NCBI GenBank assembly: GCA_003118195.1
Contig: BEXV01000132.1
Coordinates: 527,576 to 582,060, forward strand
Direction: 5' to 3'
Length of the DNA: 54,485 bases
Origin: Hemicentrotus pulcherrimus
Taxonomy: Eukaryota; Echinodermata; Echinoidea; Camarodonta; Strongylocentrotidae
The notes under the pieces are model-generated. The model made no database searches and was not told the DNA's origin. It saw only the letters and a program-made list of their open reading frames with translations. A program made the position numbers and the translations under genes. Below, one piece after another: positions 1-13,383 of this stretch; the stretch's first letter is position 1; each line of letters starts with the position of its first letter.

Positions 1-34
1 GAACCTTCGGAATAACGAACCTTCGGAATAACGA
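1..34. repeat. tandem GAACCTTCGGAATAAC units at window edge
   Basis: The 16-base unit occurs twice in direct succession and continues into GAGC. It is probably the edge of a longer repeat beyond the window. Confidence 0.6.
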
Positions 35-3034
35 GCGTCACCCGTACACATAGACCAAAAAGATTTTTCGTCCTCTAGTTCGTCAAAACATAATTGAAAG
101 GCTTTCTTCTCCCGGAATTAATAAGGAATTTGGAAAAAGGCCGGGATCGGTAGTCATGCCTACGTCATTAGATGTGAAGTTCATGAATGATCAAGGTTAT
201 ACGTGGTAATGGTTGTGACAAAGGATGTCAAAGTCAAATTAAAGAGGACTGTCATCACGCTAAACGTGTAATAATTTAATTCGTACACGTCAATTTTTAT
301 TCCCGCCTCGGTACAAGAAACTTTTTATACCAGGACAAATATAAATTCTGTCATTGTAAATTTATCAAGAGGCCGTTTAAAGGAAATTCATGAACCCTTA
401 AAGCAGCCCTTAAAAAGTTAGAAAGATGTTTTGGTGCGAAATTCGTTTCACACAACAAGGTTATGTGAACTTCATTATACAAGGTATGACTGGATAACAA
501 CAACATTATGAGAAATATTTTGTGAACTAGTAAAATTGGTAATGATTTGATAATAAATAAAGTTGTTAGAAATAATGAGAGAATAACGTAGGATTGTACT
601 GATGTCGAAACAACACGAAATGTTAAGAAAATATCAAAATAATATCATCGAAATTAAATATGATATCAATCTTGTTATAGGTATATGAAATTAAATGACG
701 CCGAATTTGTTAAAATGCTCGTTGATTGAATTGATTTGTAATTAAATCATCGTGGGACTTGTTGATGAGTATTGTTTACAAAACGTTGTAGGTATGATAC
801 CAATCATATTAAAACGAATTCCTAGACAGAATAACGTCAAATGAAATGAAACGAGACATTAAGAAGAAAAACAGAGCAAGCAGAACGTGATTAGAAATTA
901 TTTAAGGCAGCAGACGACAAGGGTCTCTTTCATTCTTCCTTTCTTTCATTTTCTTCATCTTGGAAGGATTTGGAGGCATGTCAATCGCGCCAACCGACCC
1001 TGCTGTTTTCACATTACACCGACAACGGTTCAATTTTCATCACGACTACCAACTTCCACCCTCCTCGCCCGACTTCCAACCAAGAGAACCCACAACGACA
1101 CCCTTTGAAGTGGTGTAAGATTAGAAATTGGCAAATGCAAACAGAAGTTAAGTTCATGGAGATAGAGAAAACAAAGTTGATATCGGTGATGATGACGGTG
1201 ACAGCGCCAATTACGGTCAAACCGTGATGTGGAATAGATTGGTGGATTGGGTTTCCGGTGCTGTATGCATGGATCTCGGAACTCTTGGGTACATCAGGGT
1301 ATGTTAACTCTCATATCCCTGGGTACATCATGAGGTACCATGGATACATAAATATTGGTCCCTCATTCTGATGTAGATGTCTGCTTATAGCCCCATATAG
1401 CCTGCTGTTTTAAGTTATTGTTTGGCATTGCTTTACCGTTTAATGTTTACTGTGGATAAGGAGAGAGGGAGAGGATGGGAACAGATCACAGAAGATGGAC
1501 AGCTGAGTTATTTGATATGAAATTATGCAGTGAAAAGAAAGAAATTGACATTAGGGGGGAAAAGATAGTAAAGACTTGAATAAAATGGCAGGATATGAGT
1601 AGATCGTGTTTCTGATCATCCTAGGGGCAAGGGGATTAAAATTGCCCTTCATCCGAAATGAGATGTGATTCCTAATGCTATAAATCATAGATATACTATC
1701 GACATCCATGATCCAGTGCATCCTTTATTTTGTAGTTTATTGTAAATGATGCGTTTTTCCCCTCCTGATAATGAATCAATACTCCTCTATGACAAGGTAG
1801 AGATGCAAGGTACAATCAGGCCCATATATTAAAAAAAAATTAAAAAAATACATGTTTGTCTACTGAAGTGTGCATTATGAATTTGATATGACATGACTAT
1901 GTATGATATACTCTCCAAAATATAGGATGTTATGAATCATTTGCTACTGAACAGTTCTCGACAGTATTTAGTTACGTAAAACTTTGAATACACCGTCACA
2001 CAGAACGAAGCCTTATTTGAAACAAGCCGCAATACCAACATTCAATTTCTCATGATAGAGTCACTCCTCAGATAGATTAAATGTACGAAATCTTCGACGG
2101 GCCCAATGTGTGTTATTTTCTCCTTATGTCTAGCTCTTTCCGTATTCGATCCACAGACGAATAATTGGAGCACGTACAAATAAGAAGAAAGTGCTCTTAT
2201 AAATTAGTGTCAAACATTCTTAACTCGTCTGCTTTCGGTAAGATTTGCAGTGCATGTCATCCGAACCTTCGGGTGCACATGATATACCCGGATATAATCA
2301 TGTTCCATTAATTCGTTTTTTACGGCTGATGTAGTTTTATGACGTGAAGGTAATTCGTAAGACATTTTTTTTTTATTTAACAAGAAAATTATCAAAGCAA
2401 TGCTATCACATCAATAGTAGAATTGGTTTCGACTAGCGGAGTGGCATTACTTTATAATGACGTCAGTGAAGTAAGATTGTAGCAGGGTCGAAATCTTAAA
2501 TAAAAGGTTTAGGCACTCCATGCAATAAACCTTTATTGAATAAATATCAAAGTTGGTGCAGTAATGAATTGGGAATGGGGGTGCGGTAAGGTGGAAAATT
2601 AAAATGTTATCAGGGCAAATAAAAAAAAAATTAAAAAAAACCTTAGTAGTACAGCATTTGAAGAAGAAAAAAGGGAGAAGGTGACGGTTGCCGGAATATA
2701 GGTCGCAGATTCAAATTTTTTGGGCTGCAGCAGCAGTTCAAATTTGTACAATTAATGACTGATCCATCTAATTTTCATTGTCAGAGAAAGAATACTTCCA
2801 ACTAGAAATTAGTTCTATAATACATACAAAAAGTACTAGTATTGAACCTGTGAAAGTCATTTATTAATATCCAAACCATTCTGATCAAATAGTTCAGCAG
2901 CACACTTTTATTTAATTACGATATGCCTCTTTCATAACCACGATATATTGGCATATTATGACCAGATGGAAAATAAAACGCGAATAATTACATGTTTTAA
3001 TCAAAATTTTATAATCGATGGGTGTTTTTGTATT
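35..3034. other. intergenic, no gene seen
   Basis: AT-rich sequence with short open frames only, none resembling a known family. Contains A-rich runs (1827-1850, 2621-2640) and two GGGTACATCA repeats near 1287-1330. Confidence 0.6.
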
Positions 3035-3145
3035 AGTGGTTCATTCAATGGACCCTCAATCCAAGTGTCAGTGAGGGTTCGAATCCCAGTCATGTACTTA
3101 TTTCCTTTGGCAAGGCATTGATCTACATATTCGACTTTCAACCCA
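3035..3145 (+). repeat. tRNA-derived SINE head and body
   Basis: TAGTGGTTCATTCAATGGACC (A-box side) and GGTTCGAATCC (B box, 3077-3087) mark a tRNA-derived SINE. The tail words TTTGGCAAGGCATTGATCTACA resemble those of the element at 35935-36320. It lacks an intact cloverleaf, so it is not a tRNA gene. Confidence 0.6.
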
Positions 3146-3146
3146 G

Positions 3147-3359
3147 CTCATTCTAAAAACTAAAATGTTAAATCACCAATAAAAAGGGCAGAGGAGTGAC
3201 CACTCTTTCAAAATGTCAGATTGATACTTTTAACATGCTGGATTCAACCTTTATAGTGTTGGATCCAGCATGTTCAAAGTTTTAATCTACCATTTTGAAA
3301 GATTGGTCACTCCTCGGCCCTTTTAAATGGTGATTTAACATTTCAGTTTTTAGAGTGAG
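3147..3359. mobile_element. hairpin MITE
   Basis: Two arms of about 90 nt are imperfect reverse complements: TCTAAAAACTAAAATGTTAA near 3152 pairs with its counterpart near 3335, and the centre is around ATGCTGGATTCAACC. A palindromic non-autonomous element. Confidence 0.8.
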
Positions 3360-5132
3360 ATTATAATGGGTACCTGGCAATAATAATTGCAGAGTTCGTA
3401 TAGGAAGAACAATTTCAATACTTATATGGTTATCCTGCATTGGTAAATAAGACCCAATTATTATTATCATTTTCATTTTCTACTACTCTATACTTGAACG
3501 ATAACAATTATCACTCCTGACCTTTTTGACAAGGGCAGGAACTAAGGTCAATCACAAGTCGTACCTAAATCCAACGAATCAAGACTGAAAGTATCAAAAT
3601 TAGAAAATACCGTAAAAAGGTCCCAATCCAATCGGTTAATAATACCTGACACACTTCTCTTAGTTCAATCCGGAACGCTTTCAATTCCCGCGGATTTACA
3701 TGCGTTTCGGAGGAAACTACCTCCTTCACGCTTTAACTGCATGGCGGAACAACTGAAATAGCTGCCCCCGTTGGTATATAATAAGTAGGTGAATATCAGC
3801 GAGCTTAGGGATTCGAGTCCTTATTTAGGCCTATTTGATTTTTTGTGTGTCCAGAAATGACTCATGTTGTTAATTTATTTTGATGACATATCATAATTCC
3901 CACACTTGCGATCATTATAATATTTCGTGACAGATAACGTTTATTAGTATCAAGGAATTGTACAGGATTATTATTTTGATAAAATTACTTATATTTACAT
4001 TTTTTATGTTAAATATAAGAATATTTTGACAACTTAGTTTTTTTTTAAAGGCTCATCCAAACACGATTGTGTTTGTTCCCTGATGGGTTATTGTCATTAT
4101 AAACAACAACTTTATTCAGTTCCTAGCACTATTTTAATTTGTGAATGGGGAGAAACATCGAACGAAATCATCGCCATTTTAGGGTCTGTGTCACTGCGTA
4201 GTGATTGGGGAAAGCTTGAGACAAACAAAATTGCAATATACTTTGTCCCCTTTACACAATAATTGTAAATTAAAAAGGTAGTGATTGGATACTAGTTTTT
4301 AGGTTCTGTAAATATAGGTTGACCACATTTTTGTAATTATCCCAAGCAAAAATCTCGCCTTTACACTGGACCGCTAAATAACTGCCTGTTGACAGAAATA
4401 ACAGTTTGAGATTAAATCATCTATCATCAAAAAATTAAAAAGCTATCAACAGGGACTAGATATTAATCTGATGCCAAGACAATTGGGGTGTGAATCCATT
4501 TAATTTACTACAACTGGAAGGCGTAACTCCAGACAAACATATCTTTTTCGAGAGCAGACCACTTGAATCTATCAAAGGGACAAATAACATCGCTTCATCT
4601 AAACAGGCGTCGATTATCCAAAGCTTACAAAAGAAATTTGTTTTTTGAGGGGGACATGTTATCTGGGAAATCATCGCGTCGCCATTGTGGGGATTTCTGG
4701 GCTGTGAATGTGATCGTAATCTGTATGATAAACGAGGGACGGGCCATCGTAAAGGGGATTCGATCTATTAGTTTCTGACAAAAGGGGTAGCTGTATACAA
4801 CGTCAAGTTTAAAAGGTTAAGGTCAGCATGAGATGTTAAAAAAATAATGATATCAGGGGCAAGAAGAAATGGATTATGATAAAAGAATGCCAGTTTAATA
4901 ATTCAGCCTTGGGTATTGGATTGAACCCGGTATTACCTTTTTGAAAAGTCGGACAGAATTTTGAATTCCAGCAAGTATTTTCCAGTGAATGGTAAATTAT
5001 GAATATGTTGGTACTATTTTATTTTTTATATTCATGTTTTTAAGTACAAGATATTAACTGAAATGGTTTAACATCTAGTGTAAGACCTAATTACATACAT
5101 ATTTACATTTTATTATTCGAATTCCTTAAGTT
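3360..5132. other. intergenic, no gene seen
   Basis: No open frame resembling a protein family. The open frames at 4456-4778 overlap on both strands and show no coding character. Confidence 0.5.
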
Positions 5133-5720
5133 TAACACCAACACTTCCCCTTTACGTTATTTCATCTTCCCTTCGTCAACCTGTCTCATTATACTCTCCT
5201 CTGTGTTTTGTCGTCTGCTCCTCCCTTTCTTTGGTCAACGACTCTCTCCTCTGTTACTCCCACCAGTTCTCCTTTCATCGACCCCTGCACTCCCTAGACG
5301 CTACCCTCTTCTGTCCCACTCCTCCAATAGTATATAACCACCTTCCGCCCTACCCCTGCATGCACCCTCAAAACCTTCTATCTGAATTCCAGTAATGTTC
5401 ACATGAATCCCCGATCATTGTGTCAGTATTCTCCACTCTTTTCTTCCCCCGTTCCTGCAACCCTCAACCTCTTCTGTCCCCATATCCACGCCCCATCACC
5501 CTCTTCTATCCCCATCTATAACACCCTCCCCTGTCCCCATTTCTGTAGCCTACCCCTCTTCATTTTCATAACGCCCCATTCCTAAACCAGTCATTCGCTT
5601 CTGCATGTCTCCGTACCATCCAGCGCCATCCAGGCACCACTCACCTTCTTCTGCTCCACCCCCTGCACCCTTCTCATACTCTCTTACCCCACCCGTACAC
5701 CCCTCATGCCTGTGGATCTC
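5133..5720. repeat. C/T-rich degenerate minisatellite
   Basis: Repeated variants of CCTCTTCTGTCCCCAT and CCCTGCACCCTC at roughly 30-40 nt spacing. The strong strand asymmetry (pyrimidines on +) stands out from the flanks. Frames through it are low complexity, not coding. Confidence 0.65.
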
Positions 5721-7365
5721 GTCCCTTCCACGTCACCTGCACAGCTCAGTTTCCTATGCTCACTACAAATGAAACAAAACACATATAAGAACACCTCCAT
5801 GACACAGCAAATCACACTCTAAGGTAAAAGAGAGAGGATAAGAGTGGGTTTGAGAGGCGTGGAAATTTGATAAGATGCGACAGCGCTTTCCTGAGCGCAG
5901 GTATTACACCTGTTTCTTATAACCGAACTCGTTGGCGATCACGATGTATTGATACGATGGATACTGGATAGTATACCCTGAAGAAGTAGAATGTATGTGT
6001 GGATTGTATGCGTCAATATTGAAATGTTTAAAGAATTTAGCAAGGCCTAACAAAGTTGATATAAAAATCACACAAATAACGACTCGAGGTAAAAGAGAGA
6101 TTAAGAGTATTGATATGCGGACAGAAATACATTCTATAAAATGGGCAAACGACATGACAAGGAGAATTAAAAATTAGAACCATCAAACAAGAAACACTAA
6201 ACAGAAGAAGAAAAGTGACAGAAAAATAATCATCAATGTCTAGGTTAAATTTATAAATTTTGTTCGAAAAGTTCGTTTTTTTTTTAAAAGTTTCAACTGA
6301 ATGCGGGAACATGTATAGTATGTTGAGAAAAAACACACTGAACGGGCTCGCATGACTTTTTTAATGCTAAATATATGTATCTTAAATATGATTTTTTCGC
6401 AATCACAGGCCAATTTATCACGATGAACACACAAATGTGGATTCTTCACCAATTTCATAATATCACAATTCTATTTTGTTCTCATTCCTTTACGAGAGTC
6501 AGCCCACGTCAGTCACGTCCCGATTTCGGGGTTATCTGTCATCGGAATCATTCGCACATCTTCACATAATGAATGCAGCTCAATCAAGGCATTTAACACT
6601 CGTCAAATCTTCTTAAAGGCCAGCCACCAAGAGAGCACAATCATTTGAAAGGAAGATTTAAAGGAGACACCTCATTAAAAACACAAGAATAGACATGATC
6701 AATATCGGTAGTCAAGAAGAAGAAAAAAAAAAGGTGCTCGTTTGTTCGGGACATTCTCCCGCGGATTTCTCCCCGCCCACCCAACATCTGCCTTGGTATG
6801 GAAACATGAGTGAGAAGTCGGACGGCGGAAAAAGATCAAACGTAAATTGTGAAACGCGATCGGGGTTTGGACGAGTTTGCCTTGTACACAAAAGGGAATA
6901 AAAAAGAGGGATTCGAATTCACATAGTGTATTTATCAACTTAAAAATGTTTCCTTACGAACACTTGCTGATTTGTTTGGTATTCTCGCGCGGCCTCTCGA
7001 CATTTTATAACGAGCATACGTTTCATTTACTCGATTGGAAATCAAAGCATTTATTTTCTCATGTCGAGTGCTTTGGGAGGGTCGAGACGTAAACACTCGA
7101 AAGAGAGACATAAAAGTTCAAACGGAGTTAAAGCTAGACGAACATATCTAAAACTCCGAGATAATCCCGAAAACTATTTGTCATATTCTTTAGGTTATAT
7201 TTCTTGGTTATGTTTCTTGGGTAGCAGGATATTATCATGATTTTAATTGGCTGCCAAGTCGTTTCTTCTTGCAACAAATATAGAGATGAAATTAGAAAGC
7301 TGAAAGGTATTAAAAAAGAGCCATTGATCTGAAAATCAGGTATATTCCAGTCTTCTTAATCACCT
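5721..7365. other. intergenic, no gene seen
   Basis: Overlapping short frames on both strands around 5904-6940 encode no recognisable protein. Confidence 0.5.
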
Positions 7366-7600
7366 CTTGAAATATATCTTAGCAATTTATTCACTAAATT
7401 ATTCCTCTATCTATAAATTATTCCTCTATTCATCTATCCATTCATTAATTCATATTTTGATCTATCTACTCTCCTATGTATCCATGTCTTCATCAATCCA
7501 TGTCTTCATCTGTCTGTCTTATTCTATTCATTCATCCATCCATCCGTTAATCCATATTTTACACATCAATCCATCCAATCATTTCAATTCATTTCCACTT
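7366..7600. repeat. degenerate CATT/CATC simple repeat
   Basis: Imperfect ATTCATCCATCC, TCTATCTA and TTCATTAATTC arrays; a smaller ATCCATCCATCC patch lies at 7721-7735. Confidence 0.7.
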
Positions 7601-9572
7601 TAGAAACCACTTACAAATCAGCAACAAATAAATAGGAATAATAGTGGCGGATCATGGAAAGCACTAATTGGCTTATTAAAAATGACCCCTTAACAAGTAT
7701 ACACATAACATTTCTTCTTCATCCATCCATCCATTCCTTATTATTTGTTCTTTGTTACTCTAATCAGGGGTGCCGGTTAAAATTGATCAGAGGGCCTGAA
7801 AATCAACTAAACTATGGTCTGAAAAGTAACTCGCTAGGGCCTTAATTCAGGCTATTGCCTAAGATATGGCATCCCTGTCTCATATCCCAGCCAATCCCAG
7901 ACAGGTTCTACTCCTCCTCAAGACTTCACTTATTTCACTCCCTGTATCGCTCACCAACTTCTGTCAAAACTACGATCACCAGAACAAAATTCAAGCAATT
8001 CTTTCAAAGTCCTTTGTTACAAAATGGCTTTATTCCTTGATGCTGACAGACACAAAACAAAATATCAACAAAATCCATCTAATTACAAAACAAAAAATGA
8101 AGAAACGTCCACAAAACAGATTGCAGTTCTCATTTGTAGGACATACAAGGACAGAAAAACAAACCAAAATAAGAAACATTGAACATAATCATGATCTAAG
8201 GAAAGAGGGGACATAGTACCTGTGATACCTGATGACTTCTTAAAATGCAAAGTGATTATGATGAGCCTATACAATGTAGCAGAGTATCAAAAAGGATTTT
8301 CTCTTCTTCTTCCTCATACAATGTCCATTTTGAATTATATCTCACAGCCTTTATGTACACATTTACCAGTGCTTCGTTCAAGCACAAGGTGACTGAAAGG
8401 TCCCACATGTAAGAGTTTTTGTCATAGGAATATGGGTCACTTAAAAAAAAAAAACCCAGTTGAAATCTTGTCTTTGTTATTATATCCTTCATCACGTTTC
8501 AGCACTGCACTTGGGGACAGCTATCATGAATACAGTCTACTGTGCTGACGTTCAAGGCAAGACTTAGATACAGCTTAATAAAAGGAACCCACATAAAAAG
8601 AAAATGTTTTTCAATGCATGGCCATTATTAAATAGAACGGTATAAATAAGAGCTTAATGCTCAATGGCTTATCAACTTCTTCCTGGATTTCCATCATCAA
8701 ATTCTTTTAATGCACCCGTGATATGGCCTGTTCCTTTGAAGAGATGATGGGTGGGCTAATAGGGCTTGTGAATAGGACATCAATTTTATGACTAATTTCA
8801 GTTAAGTGCCGTTAATGGATGTAATTCAAAATGAAAGACATTTTGTGTCTGTAATGACTTTATGATAAAATTCTGACAAAATGCCTTGGAGGTAAAGTAA
8901 TTAGGTGAAGAAAAAGAGCATTTATCTGTCTCTAAATGGTGAGGAAAATAGCTCTAATTGTCATGTGGCCCATTAACTTGAATAAGGGCACGATTCTATA
9001 TCGGTAATCTCTCGAGATCTATGAGATTACAAAAGCACCAATGTCATTTTACGATTTGTGTTAGTGTAATGATCATGCTGCATTTCTAACTACGTGCTAA
9101 GAGTAGAAGAAAACATATTTTTTCTCTATTACAATCGATGTTCATCTTTCTGGATGTCTGTTCATTTACTGCATTAGCCACTACTACCAGGCAACTCAAG
9201 TTTGAAATCCAGTATTCTAATTACAGCTACCATATTTTCGGGTGAAATGAAGGAGACGAGGCACTACAAGGATAAGCTACACATGTACAATATTTACATG
9301 AAAAGAGTCCATCAGATATGATGATGCACCTTTACAAAGACATTTATAAATAATTGCAACTTTCTGCAAATTACACTGAACTGTATATTACAACTTCCTT
9401 CGTATTTGTTTTCCTTCGGGACATAATCGATATCATTTCGTGAAGCTTAAATAACCATAAATCTAACAAACTGTCAAGTTCATGTTGGTAAGAATCTTGA
9501 GAAGTGGAGATGATTGCTTCGGCTGTAAGGGAATGGTAGGATGAGACACGGTTGCCAGGGTTACTCAGAGGG
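7601..9572. other. SMARCC2 3' flank and probable 3' UTR
   Basis: No gene recognised. The 9572 to about 8000 part is likely the SMARCC2 3' UTR, given the next clear minus-strand AATAAA at 8029-8034. The conceptual proteins across 7866-8274 match nothing known. Confidence 0.4.
8029..8034 (-). terminator. candidate SMARCC2 poly(A) signal
   Basis: AATAAA on the minus strand about 1.54 kb after the stop codon, the clearest canonical hexamer noticed downstream. A 3' UTR of this size would be ordinary for a large animal gene. No transcript evidence is available, and nearer variant signals are possible. Confidence 0.3.
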
Positions 9573-9673
9573 TTACGAGGAGGGTTTCTCTTCCGAGCTG
9601 GTCTCTATTTGGTCAGGTTTCTTCTTCTCTTCCTCTCCTTCGTCAGTGCTTGGTGGTTTCACTTCAGCCTCGC
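9573..9673 (-). CDS. SMARCC2: SMARCC2 exon 26 (stop)
   Basis: Residues 1254-1286 and TAA at 9573-9575. [20 protein letters not shown] then an S/E/K-rich end. Acceptor TGTACAG. The acidic composition continues that of exons 24 and 25, which supports the assignment, but no family homology is visible in this last stretch. Confidence 0.78.
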
Positions 9674-12600
9674 CTGTACAAAAAGAGAGCAGAGATGCAA
9701 TGGCATGAATAATAGATGATACATGTATGATACATGTATGTTACATCAAGTATAGAGCCTCATACATACATACCTTACATGGTAAACCCCTTAAAATTGC
9801 TGTCATGGCAAAATAAACACATTATTAAATGTAGTACTTTATATGTGCTTTATAGGGTTAAAAATGTTATATGCTAATATCATTTCATTATGCCATGGCA
9901 ATTTTGAGGCCGTTTTCCCAGAAAACTTTATTACATCATTTATAAATATATTGCTTAAAAGTAGAAAATGGTTAAGCACTATATACTTTTTTCATACTGT
10001 TTATCAAACATAATCTATAGCATTAGGTCTTTCTTAAAATGAAAAGACAAGATGTTGTCCCTGGTATTCTCCCTCCCTCATCCATCCACCCCTCTGTTGA
10101 ATGCGAGATAGGCTTATTGATTTTTTTTCCATGTAAAAGAGATAATGTATTAATCTAGGAGAGGGGAATTTTCATTCAATTAACCTTTTTAAAATGTCAT
10201 TGTAGGCAGGAAGTAAACAGGCTCGGCAAATAAGTTGCCAATTTGCATCAATTAGCTTCTAACAAGCAGAGTGCACCCATATTTACAACTCCATTAGACT
10301 AAGATTAAAGCTTCAAATTTATGTAACTAGGGTGCTTTTTTTTTTCTCGCTTGGTAAATTGTTCACCCCATTTCAAATTCCCAAAGAATGTAAATATTTT
10401 GTCACTATTTTCCTTCCCATTTTCTTTTACACATACCATTTCATAAATATAAACAAAATGACACAGTACAGCAGACAGATAGTGGATTACTTCTTCATTG
10501 GATAACATGAACTGATATTAGGCAAGACACGCTTAATATAATGATAAAAAAGTTACATATATGGAACAGGCCTACATCATATTCTAATGCACACACAGAG
10601 TATCATCAGGATCAGATGTTAGTATTCACTATCCATGAATACTAAGCCAAGAATTCCTGTTCTCAAGTGATCTTTATTAATAGTACTCGATACATTTAAA
10701 ACAATATACCACATGACGAGTGACTACCAGTATGGTACTCATCCAGGGGAAAAAAACACATAGTCTTGGCATGTCAATATGTCATGCTCAATAGTCACAA
10801 CATAAACTGATTCAATATCTTCTATGATAACATAAACATGTGACACCTTGTCACATCCTTACTAATACTTCTTTCAAACCCAAAATAACCAGCGTAATTG
10901 TGAGACAACATTTGCTGATAATATTAAAGCCACTCTTAATTGTTGGGAGCCCTAAAAATTTGATGGCAAAATTTCACTTCAATTCTATCATAATGTGAAA
11001 GAGGAAGTCATTTAAGAGACATTTCTGCAAGGATTTTCAAGACAAATGTGTTTGAAGTCGAATATTGATGAAAGAATACAAAATTTAGTTTTTCTGCGTA
11101 CAACAGATATATTCTTTATCAATATTTGTCTTCAAACACATTTTCGGAGGTGAAGTTACTCAAGCACAGGTATATAGAGGGCAGCACTCGGACATACTGT
11201 ATGCACGGGAGCGTAATACCTATTGGCTCAGTGTTATGTAGTGATCGCCAAGTTGCCTACTTGCGAATTTGGGGCTCCCAACATTTGAAGAGGGGCTTTA
11301 ACATAAAAAATGCACGCCTCAATGCTGAACAGTTTGATCACTTGAGATTATTTTGGCGGGAGGTAGGGATTTTCTTGTGATTAAGGGCCCCACGCTGTTT
11401 TTGTTTTGCTATTTCATTTCACAAGAAAAAAACCTTTACAACATTAAATGCACAGTTGCATATCCACATGGCATTATAGCAATATAAATCTCCATGATGG
11501 CATGATTACAATCTCTTTAAAATGGAGGGCATCTTGATCAGTATGATGTGACACTGAAAGAAAGAAGATACATTTTTGATACATACATACAGCACCCAAA
11601 TAAAAATTGTCCATTAACTCATCATTGAGAATAAAAATTACAATTGAAATTAGCATGACACAATGAAGATGACTAAAGAATTAACACAAAATACCATGTA
11701 AGGATGAACCCTTTATATTAAGATCATAGAGATAATTTTATATTAAAAAAATAAAAAATCAACTACATCACTGACCTTTTTCCTCTGTGATGGTGGGCGG
11801 GTCTTCCTTGCTATCTGTCTCCATGGATGAAGGCTCATCAGCTTGTGGGGTTGTCTCTTTGCTCTCACTAGAGGGGGCACTTTCATCTGGTTTACTGGGT
11901 TCTTCTGTGAAATCAGAATGGACATTGATATAAATGACAATTTAGTGAGGTTATTCTTCTATACTAAAAGTACTCAAATATCCAAATGGGATGATGACCA
12001 ACATTGCATAATTTTTAATTAAAACGTCGAACAGATCTTATACATAGAGGAGAATAATAACATACAAGTGATTTTTGAAAGACAGACTACCAGAGAAATC
12101 CGAGACATTCCTCGGTAGACTTATGTAAATGTCAAACCAAACAGGATATGCATGTTTGGTAAATATTGTTAAGTACTGCTTACGATGTTCTGCAATTAGA
12201 ACTCTCTTTATTTTTGCCTGCAAAAGATGCAGAACAAAACACAGATACTTATCTTGTGATGTGTGATGATTAATTGTCATTTGTTGGGTGGTATTTGAGA
12301 GCATAATTTAGAACTCTTAATGAAATAGTTCCTCTAAGAGGGCTTTGGGCGTCCAATAACCCAAGGTGCGTCGTCGGCTGAATGAGGTGCAGGAAATAGC
12401 AAAATGAGCCCGAGTATGTTCAGTGATTACCGAGATTAAGTTGTCTAATGATTGATTCACGTTTGAACAAATAAACAAATCAGAGAAGTATTTATCCGTG
12501 GGGAATCGAAGAAAGCCATGTATTTTTGCAGCTTGTATGATACATGTGGGAAGGAGGGCAGGAAATCACATATTACAAATAGGCATCATGTGGTCAGGGA

Positions 12601-13340
12601 ACATGTTTCATGGAGTGGTTATGAAATTAGTGATGGTTGGAAATACTAAAAACAAGATTTCAAACTGTCAACAGTACGTCAATCATCTTAGACGGAACAA
12701 ACAACAACGTCTGGTGGGTTACATCACACAGAAGTTATCTTTAGTCATTTCAAGAATATGTCTATTTATTCATATCCTGAAGCATAGCCAGGCCCTTACT
12801 CGTGCATTCTAGGCCAGGCCTATCGTCCTCTTATAAGATGATGTCCATATTACCTACAATGGCAAGTTCATCTCATAGAAAATATCGCGCAAAGTAATGT
12901 TCCTGAAATATGAAGGACTCTCTTCAGCCTTAAATAAATAAATTTAAAAAAGGATAAGATGGCATCCATTGCTAGATCCATGTAAAACAACAACTACAGG
13001 GCACACAGGTGCAAAGAAAAATATCAACTTGTAAATGTCTGAACCTAAGAGAATCTATAATTCAGACCAACTGGACAATGCATACTACTCAATGACACTT
13101 TATTAATTAACCAAGAACATAATCGTTCTACTCACCGCCAGTGTCCATGTCTTCTTCTTCAGCATCCTTTGTCTCTTTGTAGCTGCCACCGGTGGTACTC
13201 TCCACAGGTTTGTCATCTGATCCTGTGGGAGGGGCGTCTTGGGAAGGGGGCATGCTAGGGGTCTCAGTAGCAGGTGCCAGTGGTGTTGCTGCCTCAACTG
13301 AAGGAGCTGGAAATATAAAGGTACATATATATATAAATAT

Positions 13341-13383
<43 letters not shown>

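Noticed and set aside
3040..3100. Possible tRNA gene
   Set aside because: A and B boxes are recognisable, but no full cloverleaf pairs and the body matches another SINE copy.
6037..6458. Overlapping frames of 60-99 codons near 6.0-6.5 kb
   Set aside because: Occur on both strands, are AT-driven, and show no protein family or splice-supported structure.
7366..7600. CATC/CATT repeats considered as a spaced array
   Set aside because: Simple sequence with no constant repeat-spacer structure; CRISPR is not expected in an animal genome.
7866..8216. 116-codon plus-strand frame in the SMARCC2 3' flank
   Set aside because: No similarity recognised; antisense to the probable 3' UTR.
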